Below are positions 37,923 to 47,909 of a stretch of DNA of 64,000 bases, one piece after another. The DNA is from Actinomycetes bacterium (GTDB lineage Bacteria > Actinomycetota > Thermoleophilia > BMS3ABIN01), in NCBI GenBank assembly GCA_021787475.1, contig JAJYLW010000014.1, forward strand, positions 1 to 64,000. Direction: 5' to 3'. Position numbers and translations under genes: made by a program. Numbering within the stretch: position 1 is the first letter of the stretch; each line of letters opens with the position of its first letter. The notes under the pieces were generated by a model, which worked only from the letters and a program-made list of their open reading frames with translations, did no database searches and was not told where the DNA came from.

Positions 37923-38948
37923 ATGCCTGATGATCTTCGTTTATCAGACCCAGCCGTGCAGCTGGAGGAACGTGAGCTGGAGGTGTCGCTGCGGCCGCGA
38001 AGTTTTGGCGAGTTCATCGGCCAGAACGGCGTCAGGGAGCAGCTGGCTATCTTCATCGAGGCGGCGCAGGCGCGCCGCGAAGCTCTCGACCACGTGCTGC
38101 TGGTGGGCCCGCCCGGGCTGGGCAAGACGACGCTGGCCGGCATCATCGCCGGCGAGATGGGCGTTTCCATTCGCACCACCTCCGGCCCCGCCCTGGAGCG
38201 CAAGGCCGACATTGCCGCCATCCTCACCAACCTCCAGGAGGGCGACATCCTCTTCATCGACGAGATCCACAGGCTGGGCCGCTCCGTCGAGGAGGTGCTC
38301 TATCCCGCCATGGAGGACTACCAGCTGGACATCATCATCGGCCAGGGACCGAGCGCCCGCACCATCCGCCTTGACGTGCCGCCGTTCACGCTGGTGGGAG
38401 CCACCACCCGCACCGGCCTGATAACAACACCCTTGCGCGACCGGTTTGGCGTCACGCACCGGCTTGATTATTACAACACAAAAGAGCTGGCGAGGATCGC
38501 AGCGCGCTCGGCGTCAATCCTGGGGGTTGCGGCAGAGGCGGCCGGCCTGGAGGAGATCGCCGGCCGTTCCCGGGGCACGCCGCGCGTCTGCAACCGGCTG
38601 CTCAAGCGCGTGCGCGACTATGCCCAGGTAAAAAGCGACGGCCGCATCTCCCGCGAGCTGGCCCGAAGCGCCCTTGGCCTGCTTGAAGTTGACGAAGCCG
38701 GCCTGGACAAGGTTGACCGCGAGATCCTCAGGTTGATAATCGAGAAGTTTGATGGCGGCCCCGTCGGCCTGGGCACGCTGGCGGTAGCCGTGGGCGAGGA
38801 GCGCGACACGGTCGAGGACGTTTATGAGCCTTACCTGCTGCAGCGGGGCCTGCTGCAAAGGACCCCGCGTGGCCGCGTCGTCACCCGGCTGGCTTACGAG
38901 CACCTCGGCTGCGCTGCGCCCGGCCCGGCCGGCGGCCAGCTCTTTTAA
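37923..38948 (+). CDS. ruvB: Holliday junction branch migration ATPase RuvB
   Basis: 341-aa AAA+ motor. Walker [12 protein letters not shown] near 60-70, Walker [12 protein letters not shown], sensor 1 [18 protein letters not shown] and the arginine-finger region, then a winged-helix C-terminus ([15 protein letters not shown]). No ribosome site precedes the ATG; a GGGAC heptamer tract does. Confidence 0.95.
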   Translation: MPDDLRLSDPAVQLEERELEVSLRPRSFGEFIGQNGVREQLAIFIEAAQARREALDHVLLVGPPGLGKTTLAGIIAGEMGVSIRTTSGPALERKADIAAILTNLQEGDILFIDEIHRLGRSVEEVLYPAMEDYQLDIIIGQGPSARTIRLDVPPFTLVGATTRTGLITTPLRDRFGVTHRLDYYNTKELARIAARSASILGVAAEAAGLEEIAGRSRGTPRVCNRLLKRVRDYAQVKSDGRISRELARSALGLLEVDEAGLDKVDREILRLIIEKFDGGPVGLGTLAVAVGEERDTVEDVYEPYLLQRGLLQRTPRGRVVTRLAYEHLGCAAPGPAGGQLF

Positions 38949-39003
38949 ACTCGCAGCCGCAGCCGGTCTATCTGCCAGGGCTTGAATTCCTCCCAGACTG
39001 CCA

Positions 39004-39566
39004 GCGCGCTTCCAAGTGCCCATTGACACAAGCGCCTCTAATGGCAAAAATCTCTACTACCACATTGCGATAAATGGCAAAACGGTGCAAGATGGCGGGC
39101 CGGTTGCCCCGGGAGGCAAGGTAACTCCTCAGTTTGGCGGGCTGATCGGCGGGCCGGTGGAAGTGCAAACATATGCAGACGCCGCGCACACCCAGTTCCT
39201 CAGGTCCATCTGCTCCCAGCGTGTCACATGGGGGCTTCATTTGAAGAGGTCCCCGGCTATCCCACGTCCATGCTTTCCAGCAATTACAACTGGACCTGGT
39301 ATGACATGCAATCCTCCGGCTCGTCCGACTGGGTGCTGATTGCAAACCTGAACAATGTACCGGTTTCTTATCAGGTCAAGTTTGGCGGCGTCGTTCCACC
39401 CGGCGGCACGGGCACGATCCCGGCGCATGGGCGGGTGACGGCGACATTTCCGGGCATAATGAACGGACCTGTCGAAGTCACCTCTACCGGCGGGCCGGTG
39501 ATGGCTTCCCAGCGCGTTCTCTGGAACGGATATTTCAATGAGACACTGGGGATGGTGCTGTCATAA
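39004..39566 (+). pseudogene. Truncated, frameshifted WTWYD-module gene remnant
   Basis: The first part (39004-39235) encodes the second half of a module (GGPVEV, SQRVTWG) in one frame; the second part (from 39228) continues in another frame with SFEEVPGY, a full WTWYD module and the terminal GYFNETLG. The frame changes at a run of five G (39232-39236 area, after CACAT): one extra base would restore WG-x-SFEEVPGY as in the 33-kb paralogue. No signal peptide or start lies upstream; an in-frame TGA is at 38983. This is a 5'-truncated third copy. A sequencing indel could explain only the frameshift, not the truncation. Confidence 0.7.
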
Positions 39567-39626
39567 GGTTCAAATGTGGCGGGCTTCGCCGAACTGCTCG
39601 TTTTTTTTGGGATGGCCGACCCTCTT

Positions 39627-39658
39627 TTTACACAGGCTTAACAATTCCTGTCTATAAT
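39627..39658 (+). promoter_or_regulatory. Possible promoter before the MMPL gene
   Basis: A consensus TATAAT at 39653-39658; the only -35 candidate TTTACA (39627-39632) has a long 20-nt spacer. A strong AAGGAGGG (39676-39683) precedes a 38-codon frame starting GTG 39696 that ends at 39813, overlapping the preferred MMPL start by 6 nt, so a leader peptide is possible. Confidence 0.35.
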
Positions 39659-39807
39659 GCCTGGGAGTTGTCTTTAAGGAGGGTTTTCGGAAATCGTGAA
39701 ATATTCCGTGCTGCAGGCAGGGCATTATTTTTTTGGGGCGAATCCTGTTCGGCGGCCTCAGCCGGCCGCGCCTTCAGGGCGTTTTTCCAACAGCGGGCAG
39801 GGCGCCC

Positions 39808-42174
39808 GTGTTTAGCGCCCTCGCCCGGTTTTCCGTCCGTTTCCGCTGGTTGGTGATCGCCGCCTGGATCATCGCCGTCCCGGTCGCTCTCAAGACGCTG
39901 CCGTCGCTGGCCAGTGTCAGCCAATCCAGCAATTCGCAGTTCCTGCCCGCCGATTCGCCCAGCATGGAGGCGGCAAAGCTGGCGGCGCCCTTTCAGGGCA
40001 AGCAAACCACTACAACTGCCACCATAGTCATGGAGCGGAGTTCCGGTCCCCTGACCGCGGCCGATCAACAGGCCGCGGCGCGCCTGGAGCAGGCGGTGGC
40101 GAAGATTCCCGGCGTCAGCACCGTCCGCGACCAAGGCCTTTCTTCCGACGGGCAGGCCGGCGAGATCATGGTTGGCGTCAGCTCCGGCTCCGGTTCCGGT
40201 GGCGGCGCCAAGACCGTTGTCTCTGATATCCGCGCCGCCTTCGGTCAGGCCGGCGCCCCGCCCGGGCTGACTTTCCACCTGACCGGCCGTCTGGCCCAGT
40301 CAGTGGACGCGGACGCCTCTGGCCAGCACTCCCGCTCCGCCGCTCAGAATTATTCCATCATCTTGATCATCGTCCTTTTGCTGTTCGTTTACGGCTCGCT
40401 GCTGGCGCCGCTGGTGACGCTCCTTCCCGCCGGCGTCTCGTTGACTCTCGCCGGCCCACTGATAGCCGAGTCCACCAAGCTGGGGCTGCAGGCGTCTGAG
40501 ATAACGCAAATACTTCTGATCGTGCTGATTCTGGGCGCCGGCACGGATTACGGCCTCTTTCTGGTTTTCCGAATGCGCGAAGAGCTGCGCCGCGGCCTGG
40601 CGCCCAGGGACGCTGTAATCAAGGCGATGTCGCGCGTCGGCGAGTCGATCACATTTTCGGCGTTTACGGTGATGGCGGCGCTGCTCAGTCTGCTGCTGGC
40701 CACCTTCGGCATTTACAAGGGGATTGGTCCCGGGCTGACCATAGGGCTGGCGGTGATGCTGCTGGCGGCGCTCACCTTCCTGCCGGCGCTGCTGGCGGTG
40801 TTCGGCCGGGCGGTCTTTTGGCCGTCCAATCTGCGCAAGGAGCAGAAAAACGGCCTCTGGGGACGGCTTGCCCGGCGCATCGTCAAGCGGCCCCTGACGA
40901 CGCTGCTTATCGGCGTGGTCCTGTTTGGCGCCCTGGCGGCGGGAGTCACCGGCTACCAGACCGTTGGTTTCTCGGACAACAGCTCAAGCAGCTCGGGCAG
41001 TGATTCGGCGCAGGGAACTGCGGTGATTACCAAGCATTTCCCGGCGGCTAACAATAACCCGGAGTTGCTGCTGCTGAAATTCGATCAGCCGGTCTGGAAC
41101 AATCTTGCCGCCGTGGCCGCGACCGAAAAGGAATTGTCCGCCTCGCCGTTGTACAGCACCGTTGGCGGGCCTTTCGCTGACGGCAGGGCGTCGTTTTCGC
41201 CGGCGCAGCTGGCCCGGCTGCAAAGCCTGCTGGGACCGGCCGCGTCACTGCCGCCAGCGCCGCCGGCAGGGCTGCAGGCGCTGGCGGGGCTGAAACCGGC
41301 CGGCGGACTGAAGCTGCCTCCCGGCCTGACTCCCGCTCGGGTCTACCAGCTCTACCGCTCGACGGCGCAGTTTATCAGCCCGGGCGGGCGGACAGTGCAA
41401 TTTTACGCCCAGCTTAGCGCCGGCGCCTCCGGTTCCAATGAAGCCATGCACGCGGTGCCGGCCGTGCGGGGCGAACTGGCGAGGGTCGCCGGAACAGCGG
41501 GCGCGTCAAAAAGCGGCGTCGCCGGCCTGGATTCAGCCGCTTACGACGTCAGCAGCGCCGCCACCTCGGACCTGTGGCGCATCGTCCCCATCGTGCTGGT
41601 GATTATCGCCGCACTGCTGGCGGTGATGCTAAGGAGCCTGATCGCACCTTGGTACCTTATCGCCACCGTGGGCCTTTCCTATCTCTCCTCGCTCGGGTTC
41701 GCCATGATCGTTTTCGTGCACTGGGGCGGCCAGGACGGATTAAACTTCATCCTGCCGTTTTTGATGTTTGTTTTTTCCATGGCATTGGGCGAGGATTACA
41801 ACATCCTCGTGATGAGCCGCATCCGCGAGGAGGCCCACGGCCACGCTTCCTTGCGTGAAGCAGTGGCCCGGGCCGTCGGGGTCACCGGCGGCACGGTAAC
41901 CTCCGCCGGGCTGATCCTGGCGGGCACCTTCGCCGTTCTTGGCGTCAGCGGCGGCAATGCCCAGATCGAGCAGATCGGCTTCTCCATCGCCTTCGGCATC
42001 ATGCTCGACACCTTCTTCGTCCGCACTCTCCTTGTGCCATCAGTCGCGGTGCTACTGGACAGGTGGAACTGGTGGCCGTCCCGGTTATTTCGCAGCCGGA
42101 CCCTGACCCTTGTCCCGGGAGGGCTTGATCAGGAAGCCGACAGGTCGTCAGCGAGACCGGAAATGGAGAATTAG
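39808..42174 (+). CDS. MMPL family transporter
   Basis: About 788 aa, RND superfamily MmpL type. Two repeats, each with one membrane helix, a large extracytoplasmic domain and a five-helix bundle. GTDYGLFLVFRMREEL (about residue 250) and GEDYNILVMSRIREE (second half) are the paired proton-relay motifs of the family. Such proteins export lipids, siderophores or membrane-active compounds. GTG 39808 gives MFSALARFSVRFRWLVIAAW, the usual family start; a TTG at 39733 would add 25 residues. Confidence 0.88.
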   Translation: MFSALARFSVRFRWLVIAAWIIAVPVALKTLPSLASVSQSSNSQFLPADSPSMEAAKLAAPFQGKQTTTTATIVMERSSGPLTAADQQAAARLEQAVAKIPGVSTVRDQGLSSDGQAGEIMVGVSSGSGSGGGAKTVVSDIRAAFGQAGAPPGLTFHLTGRLAQSVDADASGQHSRSAAQNYSIILIIVLLLFVYGSLLAPLVTLLPAGVSLTLAGPLIAESTKLGLQASEITQILLIVLILGAGTDYGLFLVFRMREELRRGLAPRDAVIKAMSRVGESITFSAFTVMAALLSLLLATFGIYKGIGPGLTIGLAVMLLAALTFLPALLAVFGRAVFWPSNLRKEQKNGLWGRLARRIVKRPLTTLLIGVVLFGALAAGVTGYQTVGFSDNSSSSSGSDSAQGTAVITKHFPAANNNPELLLLKFDQPVWNNLAAVAATEKELSASPLYSTVGGPFADGRASFSPAQLARLQSLLGPAASLPPAPPAGLQALAGLKPAGGLKLPPGLTPARVYQLYRSTAQFISPGGRTVQFYAQLSAGASGSNEAMHAVPAVRGELARVAGTAGASKSGVAGLDSAAYDVSSAATSDLWRIVPIVLVIIAALLAVMLRSLIAPWYLIATVGLSYLSSLGFAMIVFVHWGGQDGLNFILPFLMFVFSMALGEDYNILVMSRIREEAHGHASLREAVARAVGVTGGTVTSAGLILAGTFAVLGVSGGNAQIEQIGFSIAFGIMLDTFFVRTLLVPSVAVLLDRWNWWPSRLFRSRTLTLVPGGLDQEADRSSARPEMEN

Positions 42175-42280
42175 CGGCGGCTTCGCCTTCGGCTCAAAGC
42201 TTCCCTGCGCGCAGTGAAGGGATGACAGCGGAGCAAGTCGTACGTTAAATGTGAGACATTAAAGGCAAAACGGAGACCCG

Positions 42281-43318
42281 TCAGTTCCAGCTGGCCTGGA
42301 AGTCGGTGGGCACGACTTCGATCCATGTCTGGCCGACGTCGAGCGGGATCGGGTTGGCATTGGCGTCAATGTAGGTCGTAATCGCTTTTTTTGACTGGCG
42401 CTCCCACTGGCCGCTGACAGCCTGGCCGTCGCGGAAGATCTCGACCTTGCCCGAGCCGGTGAGAGTAAACTGAAGGCCGTGCTCGCCGCTGGCGTCCTCA
42501 ACTATGCCGCTGTCCAGCACCTGCACGTACTGGATGATCACGTTCTTGGGAGCGATCTGCTTTCCCGTCAGGGCGTCGGTGTCAGGCTTGCCGCCGTTGA
42601 AACGGAGCCAGCTGTTTGAGCCGGGGTCATAGGTATAAGTGATGTCTGCCCAGGGGGAATAGTCCACCTTGATAGTCTTGATCGCCGCCTGCCCGGGAGA
42701 CTCGGCCTTGAACTCGGGCCCCTCAAGATTGGCCTGCGTCGGCACGCCGGCGGCGGCAACCGCCTGCCTTATGGCAACCGTGCTCGTGATCAGGTTATGG
42801 GGGGCGTAGCGGTCGGTGGTGCGGTGATAGGCCGAAGGATATGAGCTGTCAGTGACGTTCGGAATGTCGGGCGCCGCCTCCAGGTTCGCAGTCACTCCCT
42901 GGCTGGAGCCGGAATCGGATAGAAGAGCGCCGTATTCGGGCGCCAGCTCCAGGTCGATCATCCGGGCGCTCCGCACCGGACCCACCGTGTTGGCGTCGTG
43001 ACAGGCAAAAACTGCCGAGAAGCGGGTTATCTGGCCCTCCGCCATCTCTTCGTAAACAATGTCCGCCTGGCTCAGGCCCCACTGCGGCCGCGCATCGGGG
43101 GCGTTGTCGATTTGGACAACGATGGGACGGTTTAGCGTGCTCGCCTTGTTCGTCTGCTGGGTGCCGTCAAGAGGGCAGCTATAGGTCAGCGGCGGCGGTG
43201 GCGCAGCCGTCTGGGTCGGCGCCTGGGCAACCGTGGCCGGCGGGGGGGCCGGCTGCTGCCGGGACCGCCAGAAGGCCCAGCCGGCAAAGGCAAGCGCCAG
43301 AACGAGCAGGGCAATCAG
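42281..43318 (-). CDS. DUF3048 (YerB-like) membrane-anchored protein, start unclear
   Basis: About 345 aa. One N-terminal membrane helix (IALLVLALAFAGWAFW), a Pro/Ala-rich linker, then the DUF3048 N-domain (RPIVVQIDNAPDARPQWGLSQADIVYEEMAEG split here by the first ATG) and C-domain (WLRFNGG, GSGKVEIFRDGQAVSGQW). Function unknown; extracytoplasmic. The frame is open from 43360, but the first ATG/GTG/TTG is at 43045, inside the conserved domain. CTG 43318 just before the helix is proposed; a frameshift joining ATG near 43334 is the alternative. Confidence 0.72.
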   Translation of the reverse strand: MIALLVLALAFAGWAFWRSRQQPAPPPATVAQAPTQTAAPPPPLTYSCPLDGTQQTNKASTLNRPIVVQIDNAPDARPQWGLSQADIVYEEMAEGQITRFSAVFACHDANTVGPVRSARMIDLELAPEYGALLSDSGSSQGVTANLEAAPDIPNVTDSSYPSAYHRTTDRYAPHNLITSTVAIRQAVAAAGVPTQANLEGPEFKAESPGQAAIKTIKVDYSPWADITYTYDPGSNSWLRFNGGKPDTDALTGKQIAPKNVIIQYVQVLDSGIVEDASGEHGLQFTLTGSGKVEIFRDGQAVSGQWERQSKKAITTYIDANANPIPLDVGQTWIEVVPTDFQASWN

Positions 43319-43455
43319 CCCGCCGGCGACCCATCGATTGTTAGAGCTGAGATCCGAGGCTTACTTTTCTTTCGGGGGCACTGCAAACCTAGGAGAGATT
43401 ACCTGACCCTGACGAAAAAGTCAAAGCAACAAACCTGCTAGAATCTTGAATTGAA

Positions 43456-43490
43456 CGGAAACGCCAAACGTGAAACGTAAAACGTGAAAC
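43456..43490 (+). repeat. Heptamer repeat containing the queH start codon
   Basis: CGCCAAA, CGTGAAA, CGTAAAA, CGTGAAA in strict phase from 43462. The GTG of the last unit (43484-43486) is the initiation codon of queH. Confidence 0.7.
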
Positions 43491-44068
43491 TTCTGCTTCA
43501 CATCTGTTGCGCTCCCTGCGCGACTGCTACCGTCGAAGCCTGGAGACAGGAAGGCGTCGAAGTGGCGGGCACTTTTTTCAATCCAAATATCCATCCGGTC
43601 TCTGAGTACAGCCGCCGCCATGAGACGCTGCTTGCTTATGCCGGCAAGATCGGGCTGCCCCTGGTTGGCGGGCCCGGGTATGACGTTGCCGGCTGGCTGA
43701 GGCGGATTGGCGGCATCGACGATAGGCCGGACCGCTGCCGCATCTGCATTTCCCAGCGGCTTGACCGTACGGCCCGGCTCGCCGCCACATTCGGTTTTAA
43801 TGCCTTCAGCACCTCGTTGCTTGTCAGCCCTTACCAGGAGCATGAGATCGTCAGGGCCGAGGGAGAGAAAGCGGCCGCGACCGCCGGCATAGAGTTTGTC
43901 TACCACGACCTTCGCTCCCGCTACCGGCGCAGCATCGAGCTTTCCCGGGAGGCGGGCCTGTACCGCCAGAAGTACTGCGGCTGCATTTACAGTGACGCCG
44001 AAGCCGCCGCCGGCCGCGCCGACGCCGCCAGGCGCCGGCAAGAGAGGCGTGCCGCGCAGCGGGCTTGA
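43484..44068 (+). CDS. queH: Epoxyqueuosine reductase QueH
   Basis: 194 aa, DUF208 family. Last step of queuosine synthesis in tRNA, the non-cobalamin alternative to QueG. Cys motifs: HICCAPC at 7-13, CRIC in the middle and QKYCGCIYS near 162-170, which bind a [4Fe-4S] cluster and iron. The GTG start is inside a CGTGAAA repeat unit and has no Shine-Dalgarno site. queA follows after 9 nt. Confidence 0.93.
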   Translation: MKLLLHICCAPCATATVEAWRQEGVEVAGTFFNPNIHPVSEYSRRHETLLAYAGKIGLPLVGGPGYDVAGWLRRIGGIDDRPDRCRICISQRLDRTARLAATFGFNAFSTSLLVSPYQEHEIVRAEGEKAAATAGIEFVYHDLRSRYRRSIELSREAGLYRQKYCGCIYSDAEAAAGRADAARRRQERRAAQRA

Positions 44069-44077
44069 GCAGGCGCA

Positions 44078-45139
44078 ATGCTAGCCGGCGAGCTTGAATA
44101 TGATCTTCCCGGAGAGCTGATCGCGCAGCATCCGGTCAGCCCCAGAGATGGCAGCCGGCTGCTGGTTTACGACTGCGCCGACGGACGGACGGAGCACCGC
44201 CGCTTCGCGGACCTGCTTCATTTCTTGCGCCCCGGCGACTTGCTTGTGTATAACAACTCGCGCGTGCTCAAGGCACGCATAAATGCCAAGAGGTCAACAG
44301 GCGGCAGGGCGGAGCTGCTTTTTCTGAGCAGGCGGGAGAATCACATCTGGGAGGTCCTCGCCCGCCCTTCTGCCCGGCTGAAGCCCGGTGAGGCCCTGTC
44401 GCTTCGGCGGCGGCCTGAAGATGCAGCCGTCCCGGCGCAGGACGCCGGAACCGGCGGCGCGCCGGTTTTCTTCCTCAGGGAAAATCTGGGAAGCGGTCGC
44501 TGGCTGGTAGAGAATATCAGCCGCCTGGGGACCATGGACCTGCTGGAGCAGGCGGGCGAGATGCCGCTGCCGCCCTACATTAACGAAAAACTGGACCGGC
44601 CGGAGCGCTACCAGACGATATTTGCCCGCGAGTACGGTTCGGCGGCGGCGCCGACTGCCGGGCTTCATTTTACGTCATCGCTGATAGATGGCGTAAAAGC
44701 CACCGGCGCCCGGGTGGAACCGTTGACGCTTCACATCGGCCTCGGCACATTCCGCCCGATTAGCGCCGCGAGGCTGGCCGGGCACAGAATGCACGCGGAA
44801 AGCTATCGCCTCCCGGCGCATACACTCGCGGCAGTGGAGGAGACAAGGCGGAGCGGCGGCCGTGTAATTGCCGTGGGGACGACCACCGTGCGGGTGCTGG
44901 AGACCGTTTTCGGCGAGCCTCCCGGTCCACTTGCCGGGACTGCCGACCTGTTCATTACCCCGGGATTCAGGTTCGGCGCCGTCGACTGCTTATTGACTAA
45001 CTTTCATCTACCTAGGTCAACGTTGCTGGCGCTGGTGATGGCCTTTGCCGGCGTCGAGGAAACCCGCCGGCTTTACCGGGAAGCGGTCCGCGAGAGGTAC
45101 CGCTTCTACAGTTTTGGCGACGCAATGCTGCTTTTGTAA
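44078..45139 (+). CDS. queA: S-adenosylmethionine:tRNA ribosyltransferase-isomerase
   Basis: 353 aa. Adds and rearranges the ribosyl part of SAM onto preQ1-tRNA to give epoxyqueuosine-tRNA, the substrate of QueH upstream. LAGELEYDLPGELIAQHPVSPRDGSRLLV, the RAELLFL strand, PTAGLHF and LHIGLGTFRPI are family landmarks. ATG start; no strong ribosome site. Confidence 0.95.
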   Translation: MLAGELEYDLPGELIAQHPVSPRDGSRLLVYDCADGRTEHRRFADLLHFLRPGDLLVYNNSRVLKARINAKRSTGGRAELLFLSRRENHIWEVLARPSARLKPGEALSLRRRPEDAAVPAQDAGTGGAPVFFLRENLGSGRWLVENISRLGTMDLLEQAGEMPLPPYINEKLDRPERYQTIFAREYGSAAAPTAGLHFTSSLIDGVKATGARVEPLTLHIGLGTFRPISAARLAGHRMHAESYRLPAHTLAAVEETRRSGGRVIAVGTTTVRVLETVFGEPPGPLAGTADLFITPGFRFGAVDCLLTNFHLPRSTLLALVMAFAGVEETRRLYREAVRERYRFYSFGDAMLLL

Positions 45140-45155
45140 AGGCAAGGCATGCGCC

Positions 45156-45686
45156 TTAGGAGTTCTTCTCTGCCAGGTCTTTGAGGATCTCCATCTGCTC
45201 CTGCTGCAGCTGCAGCAGCTCCTTGACGCGCTCCTCATTGAGGAGGTCAAGCTTGTTGTGCATGTGGTCAAGCTTGCGATGCAGCCGCTCCAGTTCCGCT
45301 TCCGCCTTCACGTTTATGTGGTAATCAGCATCCGCCTCCAGCCGGTCCCGCGCCTCCTGCCGGTTCTGGCTCATCATGATAACCGGCGCCTGGATGGCGG
45401 CCAGACAGGAGAGCACCAGGTTCAGGAGGATGAAGGGGTAGGGATCCCAGTTTTTAATGAAGGCGACGCTGTTTAACGCCATCCAGACGACCAGGATGAT
45501 CATGAAGCCAGAAATAAATCCCCAACTGCCTGCCTGCTTGGCAAGCCCGTCCGCCGCCCGCTGCCCGAACGTTAACCTTTCCGCATGTACCTTGTTGACA
45601 TTGATCGAGACTTTTTCCGGAATCGCCGGGCCTTGCAGCTCCAGGTGCTCAGCGTTGCCGCCATTGCCTTGCCCGCTGTCTTTCAT
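45156..45686 (-). CDS. DUF1003 membrane protein
   Basis: 176 aa. Two membrane helices (about 54-74 and 85-105) with the DUF1003 pattern (GSWGFISGFMIILVVWMALN, DPYPFILLNLVLSCLAAIQAPVIMMSQNRQ), then a charged coiled-coil tail (about 118-172, AEAELERLHRKLDHMHNKLD). Function unknown; sometimes annotated as related to CorA-like or cyclic nucleotide proteins without proof. Convergent with queA. Confidence 0.85.
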   Translation of the reverse strand: MKDSGQGNGGNAEHLELQGPAIPEKVSINVNKVHAERLTFGQRAADGLAKQAGSWGFISGFMIILVVWMALNSVAFIKNWDPYPFILLNLVLSCLAAIQAPVIMMSQNRQEARDRLEADADYHINVKAEAELERLHRKLDHMHNKLDLLNEERVKELLQLQQEQMEILKDLAEKNS

Positions 45687-45721
45687 GGCCTCTCCTTTCC
45701 ATTCCGTCTACTCGGGGGTCT

Positions 45722-45819
45722 ACTCGGGGACACAATACTATTTATTTGCAGGATATTTGCAAGTGCATTATTAAAGGGGAGAAAAAATCCTGCAAATAAA
45801 TAGTATTGTGTCCCCGAGT
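45722..45819. repeat. Perfect 33-bp inverted repeat (REP/MITE-like)
   Basis: Positions 45722-45754 and 45787-45819 are exact reverse complements, separated by 32 nt. Arms start ACTCGGGGACACAATACT and are AT-rich inside. The right arm's final base is the first base of the caspase-like gene's stop triplet. No transposase is present. The GGGGACACAATACT type of terminus resembles REP sequences mobilised by Y1 transposases in other bacteria (inference). Confidence 0.8.
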
Positions 45820-46667
45820 TAAAGGTGGCCTCCGGGGGCCTCGTCGGCGATCTGGGGCGTCTGCGAATATGGCAGCGAGCGGACGCTGGCGAAGTTAAAA
45901 GCCTGCTCGATCGACATTCCGCGGGCGATCCCTTCGTTGACCATGAAATCGGTAAAGACGCCCTGCTGCGCCCGGGGCAACTCGTTGGAAAGCTGGTCTG
46001 CCTGGCTGGAAGCGGTCACTACACGGTTGGGGCCGGCGATTCCCGGCTGGATGAACCCGCCAGAAAAGCAGCTGTCAATTGACACCCACATCATGCCCGG
46101 ATGGATCCGGGAGAGTGCCGCCGCCAACTCCCAGTTCCAGATGAGGCCCGCACCCTGTTTCCAGTTATAATTGAAGAAATCAAACGGAACGAGTGCGTAG
46201 CCGGGCGCCACCCCGGGGATGTCAAGGCCGTCCCCCGGTCCGTTGCGGAGGCCGTGGCCACTGTAGAAAAAGACGACTTCCGAATTTGAGTTAACTGCGG
46301 GGTTTGCCGCCAACCGGCTGAGGGCGGCGAGAATGTTGCCACGGCTGGCCTTGCCGTTCCTGAGCATGACAATGTTTCCCGGAGGGAAGCCCTTCTGCCG
46401 GGTAAGCACGTTGTAAATCGAGTCCGCATCCCGATCGGCGTACTTGACCACGCCGAAATCAGTGTGGTCATAGTCAATGCCGATGATCACCGCGAACTTG
46501 TGAACCTGAGGCGGCGCCGGAGAGCTGCCCCAAGCCGCAGCGGGGCGGTTGCCAGCCGGCGCCCTCCCGCTTTGGCTGTCTACCGATGAGATTGTTGCGG
46601 CGATGCCGGCTACAGCGGCCACGAGGGCGAAAAAGATGATGAGTGTCTTGCTGAGGAGGGCGTGCAT
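45819..46667 (-). CDS. Secreted caspase-like (C14 family) protease
   Basis: 282 aa. Signal peptide or anchor at 1-29, short linker, then a caspase/metacaspase p20-type domain: KFAVIIGIDYDHTDF, catalytic H138 in FYSGHGLR, catalytic C200 in SIDSCFSGG. Metacaspases cleave after basic residues; gingipain-like relatives differ. The mature form would act outside the membrane. Its stop codon abuts the 33-bp inverted repeat. Substrate unknown; the DUF1003 gene downstream in the same orientation may be co-expressed. Confidence 0.83.
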   Translation of the reverse strand: MHALLSKTLIIFFALVAAVAGIAATISSVDSQSGRAPAGNRPAAAWGSSPAPPQVHKFAVIIGIDYDHTDFGVVKYADRDADSIYNVLTRQKGFPPGNIVMLRNGKASRGNILAALSRLAANPAVNSNSEVVFFYSGHGLRNGPGDGLDIPGVAPGYALVPFDFFNYNWKQGAGLIWNWELAAALSRIHPGMMWVSIDSCFSGGFIQPGIAGPNRVVTASSQADQLSNELPRAQQGVFTDFMVNEGIARGMSIEQAFNFASVRSLPYSQTPQIADEAPGGHL

Positions 46668-46719
46668 CTTTCGGTTGATTTTAACAGCTCCGGAGGAGTT
46701 GGGAAACCCGCAACCCCAA

Positions 46720-46761
46720 CCCGGAACCTGGAACCCGGAATTTGAAACCGGGAACCGGAAA
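46720..46761 (+). repeat. Heptamer repeat in the caspase-tgt divergent spacer
   Basis: CCCGGAA, CCTGGAA, CCCGGAA, TTTGAAA, CCGGGAA, CCGGAAA in strict 7-nt phase. The spacer must also hold promoters for both genes. Confidence 0.65.
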
Positions 46762-46786
46762 CAAATTCCGGATCGGAGATTTGTGA

Positions 46787-47887
<1,101 letters not shown>

Positions 47888-47909
47888 GAGGCTTAGGAAA
47901 GGAGCGGGT

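Noticed and set aside
45722-45819. Insertion sequence
   Set aside because: The element is 98 nt with no transposase frame; at most a non-autonomous MITE/REP.
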